Of a DNA stretch of 34,086 bases, positions 31,560-34,086 are shown piece by piece. How positions within the stretch are numbered: the first letter of the stretch is position 1; the number at the start of each line of letters is the position of its first letter. The position numbers and the translations under genes are program-made. The notes below the pieces were generated by a model that ran no database searches, was not told the DNA's origin, and was given only the letters and a program-made list of their open reading frames with translations. This DNA is from a virus, in the IMG/VR virus record IMGVR_UViG_3300037198_000088, positions 10,001 through 44,086 of that record; one strand, 5' to 3'.

Positions 31560-34013
31560 TTACATCCCTCGCCGCATTCGCTCGACCATCGCCTCATTCT
31601 GTCGCGTTAGCTCGTGCACAGTCATCGGACGTTGTTGCTGGCGCGCCTGTGCCGTCCTGCGTTCAGCTTGACCTTGCGACGTGCGCTCGTAGTCCAATTC
31701 ATAATTCGCCAGCACGTAACTCACGACGTCGACCGAGTTTGGGGACGCACCGTTCAATCGAGTGCGCATGAGAGATTTTGCAATGTAGACTCGAGTTGAT
31801 TTGTCATCCTCGACCTTCTGCGAAGACTTGAGCAATCGCAGCTGTGCGTCGAGTTTTGCATTCGGTGCATAACCAACTGCGCGAATAGTGAGCATGACCA
31901 TGTTGTCGATCATCCAGTCGCGGAACATCTTGAAACCTGGCTTAGGCGAGTTCTGCCCAGGCATTATACGCCATGCGCGCAACGGCTTGTCAGATCCGAG
32001 TGTTCGAATCAGTCGCATGAGTTCCGTTTCAAACTCGACACCGATGCGCGAGCTTGCGTCAAACCGAATCGGTATCGGATAGTCTTCGGGGCGAGCCCAC
32101 GTATCGACGAGCGCTTTGACTTCGACGAACACCGAGTCCTGGATGCTGCAATTCTTCTCGTACAACGACACAATCTTCGCACCGCGGCGCGCGCAGAATC
32201 CGTAGGGATCTGAGCCTGCGCGCTCACCACCGGGGTCAACCGCAATCGTGAGGGGCCCTTCGTCTCCCATTGAAGGCCAACGAACGTGCGCTTGCTCGAT
32301 ATCCACTTCATTCAACGCGAGCTCCGCGTCCCAATCCGGGAAATCTCCACTGACGCGCACTTGGTAAACGGGAGACTTTTTTCCGCGAATCGGGTCGAGT
32401 TGCGCAGCCATCTCAATTTCCTCAGGACTCATGAGTCCTTCGAATTGCTTGGAATACTTACTCGCCTCCTCGCAACTCAAGTGCACCTTTTTCCAATATT
32501 TTGAAATCTCTCCGTAGAACGTCTCGTAGAACGGTGTGTCGCGTAAAAATGGATTGCCACTCATTACAAACTTAGCAGTAACGGCTGACGCATTGAACTC
32601 GAGTGCGTAGAAGGACTCGTGGTCGAGTTCGCTTGCTTCGTCCGCGATAATCATGAATCCGTCACCGCCCGAGAATCCTAGGAGTCCTGCGGAGTCCGCG
32701 GCAACACGGCCATAGATGCATCGACCATCAGCCGCACGAAGCCCCCCAGACTCACCGTGGCAACTGTTGTGCATCTTGCCATCGAGCACCTGCGAGTGAG
32801 GGCATGGCCGTTGAGTGACTGCCTCCCTGCGACAGTTCAGACAGATCCCGGACTCGGACCATAGTTTCCTGATTTCTTTCCAGAGCTGCCCACCCAGCTG
32901 CTCTATCGTTGCGTTTCCGATCTGCACTTCGGCATGGGTGCGTGTCGCGAAATACCAGAGAGCAGCGATTGCGAGACTCGTGGTCTTTCCGCACTTGTTT
33001 CCCGATCTGCACGTCGTTCGCCGGTTGTCGCGGATCGCCTCGAGGAATTCGATCTGACCTGGCCAGAGGTCGATCCCCAGCACGCACCGAGCGAACCCGA
33101 CCGGGTCGTTTCGAAATTGGGTGATAGGAAATACCAGCAGGCGAGTCAACCGCAGTCGGTTCGCCGCGTCGCGCATCAGCACATTGCCGCCGGATATCAG
33201 TGCCGCAACCATCTCTCGCTCCTCGGGCATGGCGCGCAGGGCGTCGCACAGGCTCACTGTCACCTCCTGCCAGGGAGCGCACTCGAGTAGCTCGACGCTC
33301 GTGACCCGCTGGGTGAGCTTGCGCAACTTTTCTCGGATCGTGTCATGCACGGTGCGTAGCCGAAGGGAGTCAGCCGACCTTGTCTCGAGTGTGGCCAGGT
33401 TGGCGCGAGTGTCGCACTCGACCTGCAGGGCGCGCAATTTGGCCACGCACTCAGCTAGCTCCACAGCAGGCCCTACAGTGGCCGGGCTCGGGATTGCCCC
33501 GGCTGCCACTGTGGAGGCTCCTGCTAGCGCGCTGACGAGCTCCCGGTACTCAGGTGAGCTCAGGAGTGCGTCGGAGTCGGTAGAGCGCTCCAGCGCGTCA
33601 CCAGCGGTCCCCAACCACAGCCGCATGGCCGTCTTGGCGGATTCAATCCAGCCGGTCAGATCCTCGCGGGTGGCCAGCTGAGCGTCGAGCGAGTGCGAGA
33701 TTGACGGGACAGGAGGGGTCCACGTGAGGTCAGCATCGGGATTCGCTGCGGAAATTTTGGCGGCCATCTCCTCGCTGATCACCCGATCTCCCACGAGTAG
33801 CCGGTGCATTTGGCTTTTGTCGCACCCGTACTTCTGCGACAGTTTTAGCTCGCTCTGGAATTTACTCTCACGCTGTATAAATTCCAGGTGCGGCGTAAAC
33901 TCTGGACGCTGCCTAGGGTTGACAGCACCTTTTATTCCGCTTCCAGCCACCGTTTTCGAAATGCTTTCACACAATTCTTTCGCGATTGCCTTGTTTTTGG
34001 CTCGAATATTCAT
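31560..34013 (-). CDS. terL: Large terminase with N-terminal HTH extension
   Basis: 817 aa from ATG 34013, chosen because GGAG lies six bases upstream; an ATG at 34037 has no such site. Numbering from 34013: residues about 52-97 look like a helix-turn-helix, then about 200 residues of helical sequence. Then come Walker A R-S-G-N-K-C-G-K-T-T (336-345), a Cys/His insertion (C391, C394, C404, H406, C418), Walker B M-I-I-A-D-E-A (about 454-460), and nuclease aspartates D593 (A-V-D-P-G-G), D652 (R-F-D-A-S) and D762 (N-S-V-D-V-V). It packages phage DNA into the head through the portal. The long N-terminus could be a fused small-terminase function; no separate terS is visible here. The first 73 bases of the minus-strand direction (34014-34086) hold no clear gene. 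Confidence 0.9.
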   Translation of the reverse strand: MNIRAKNKAIAKELCESISKTVAGSGIKGAVNPRQRPEFTPHLEFIQRESKFQSELKLSQKYGCDKSQMHRLLVGDRVISEEMAAKISAANPDADLTWTPPVPSISHSLDAQLATREDLTGWIESAKTAMRLWLGTAGDALERSTDSDALLSSPEYRELVSALAGASTVAAGAIPSPATVGPAVELAECVAKLRALQVECDTRANLATLETRSADSLRLRTVHDTIREKLRKLTQRVTSVELLECAPWQEVTVSLCDALRAMPEEREMVAALISGGNVLMRDAANRLRLTRLLVFPITQFRNDPVGFARCVLGIDLWPGQIEFLEAIRDNRRTTCRSGNKCGKTTSLAIAALWYFATRTHAEVQIGNATIEQLGGQLWKEIRKLWSESGICLNCRREAVTQRPCPHSQVLDGKMHNSCHGESGGLRAADGRCIYGRVAADSAGLLGFSGGDGFMIIADEASELDHESFYALEFNASAVTAKFVMSGNPFLRDTPFYETFYGEISKYWKKVHLSCEEASKYSKQFEGLMSPEEIEMAAQLDPIRGKKSPVYQVRVSGDFPDWDAELALNEVDIEQAHVRWPSMGDEGPLTIAVDPGGERAGSDPYGFCARRGAKIVSLYEKNCSIQDSVFVEVKALVDTWARPEDYPIPIRFDASSRIGVEFETELMRLIRTLGSDKPLRAWRIMPGQNSPKPGFKMFRDWMIDNMVMLTIRAVGYAPNAKLDAQLRLLKSSQKVEDDKSTRVYIAKSLMRTRLNGASPNSVDVVSYVLANYELDYERTSQGQAERRTAQARQQQRPMTVHELTRQNEAMVERMRRGM

Positions 34014-34086
34014 AAGTGGCTCCAGAACCCCATGCATTACACTGCTGGCCGAAAAATTCCGTTACAGCTTTTATTTATCGCGGAAC

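Noticed and set aside
1-34086. tRNA or rRNA genes
   Set aside because: No cloverleaf-like or rRNA-like sequence was recognised on either strand.

Overview
The window is about 34 kb of a tailed-phage (or prophage) genome. Almost everything is on the minus strand, as one dense late operon with repeated ATGA and TAATG stop/start overlaps. The order read right to left is terminase, an accessory island, portal, head genes, connector and tail-completion genes, contractile sheath and tube, tail chaperone, tape measure, baseplate, fibre and tailspike, then lysis-type genes. The Mu-like (DUF935) portal, gpT-like capsid protein, Mu gp36-like connector, sheath, J-like baseplate protein and gpV-like spike point to a contractile-tailed Mu/P2-type virion. 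The host cannot be fixed from this window. A lipoprotein with TGG/TGGA-rich repeats resembles myxobacterial secreted proteins, which is only a weak hint.

Layout: 1-877 (+) holds the end of a nuclease-like early gene and two small genes. A bidirectional terminator at 920-963 separates them from the minus-strand late genes. 958-6314 (-) holds membrane, cysteine-peptidase, tailspike, adaptor, lipoprotein and holin-like genes. 6330-16968 (-) holds fibre, baseplate, tape-measure, chaperone and tube genes. 17002-26451 (-) holds sheath, completion, capsid, protease, topoisomerase IB and portal genes. 26452-31559 is an accessory island between portal and terminase. 31560-34013 (-) is a large terminase with a long N-terminal extension that includes a helix-turn-helix.

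The most striking element is in the island. Four identical 36-bp repeats with 34-36-bp spacers (26799-27048) form a CRISPR array that begins inside the stop codon of a compact 471-aa TnpB/Cas12-like protein (27047-28462). The protein keeps the zinc-finger cysteines and the RuvC-II glutamate but has lost both catalytic aspartates (RuvC-I Asp to Ser, RuvC-III Asp to Arg). The simplest reading is a phage-borne, naturally nuclease-dead, single-effector type V (V-U-like) system with no adaptation genes, probably acting by RNA-guided binding and silencing rather than cleavage.

Other notable points are a complete-looking topoisomerase IB among the head genes, a textbook -1 slippery site that extends the tail chaperone, a duplicated leader and conserved hairpins among the small island genes, a 34-bp palindrome over a candidate promoter after terL, and a hairpin after the capsid gene that pairs better in the minus-strand RNA.
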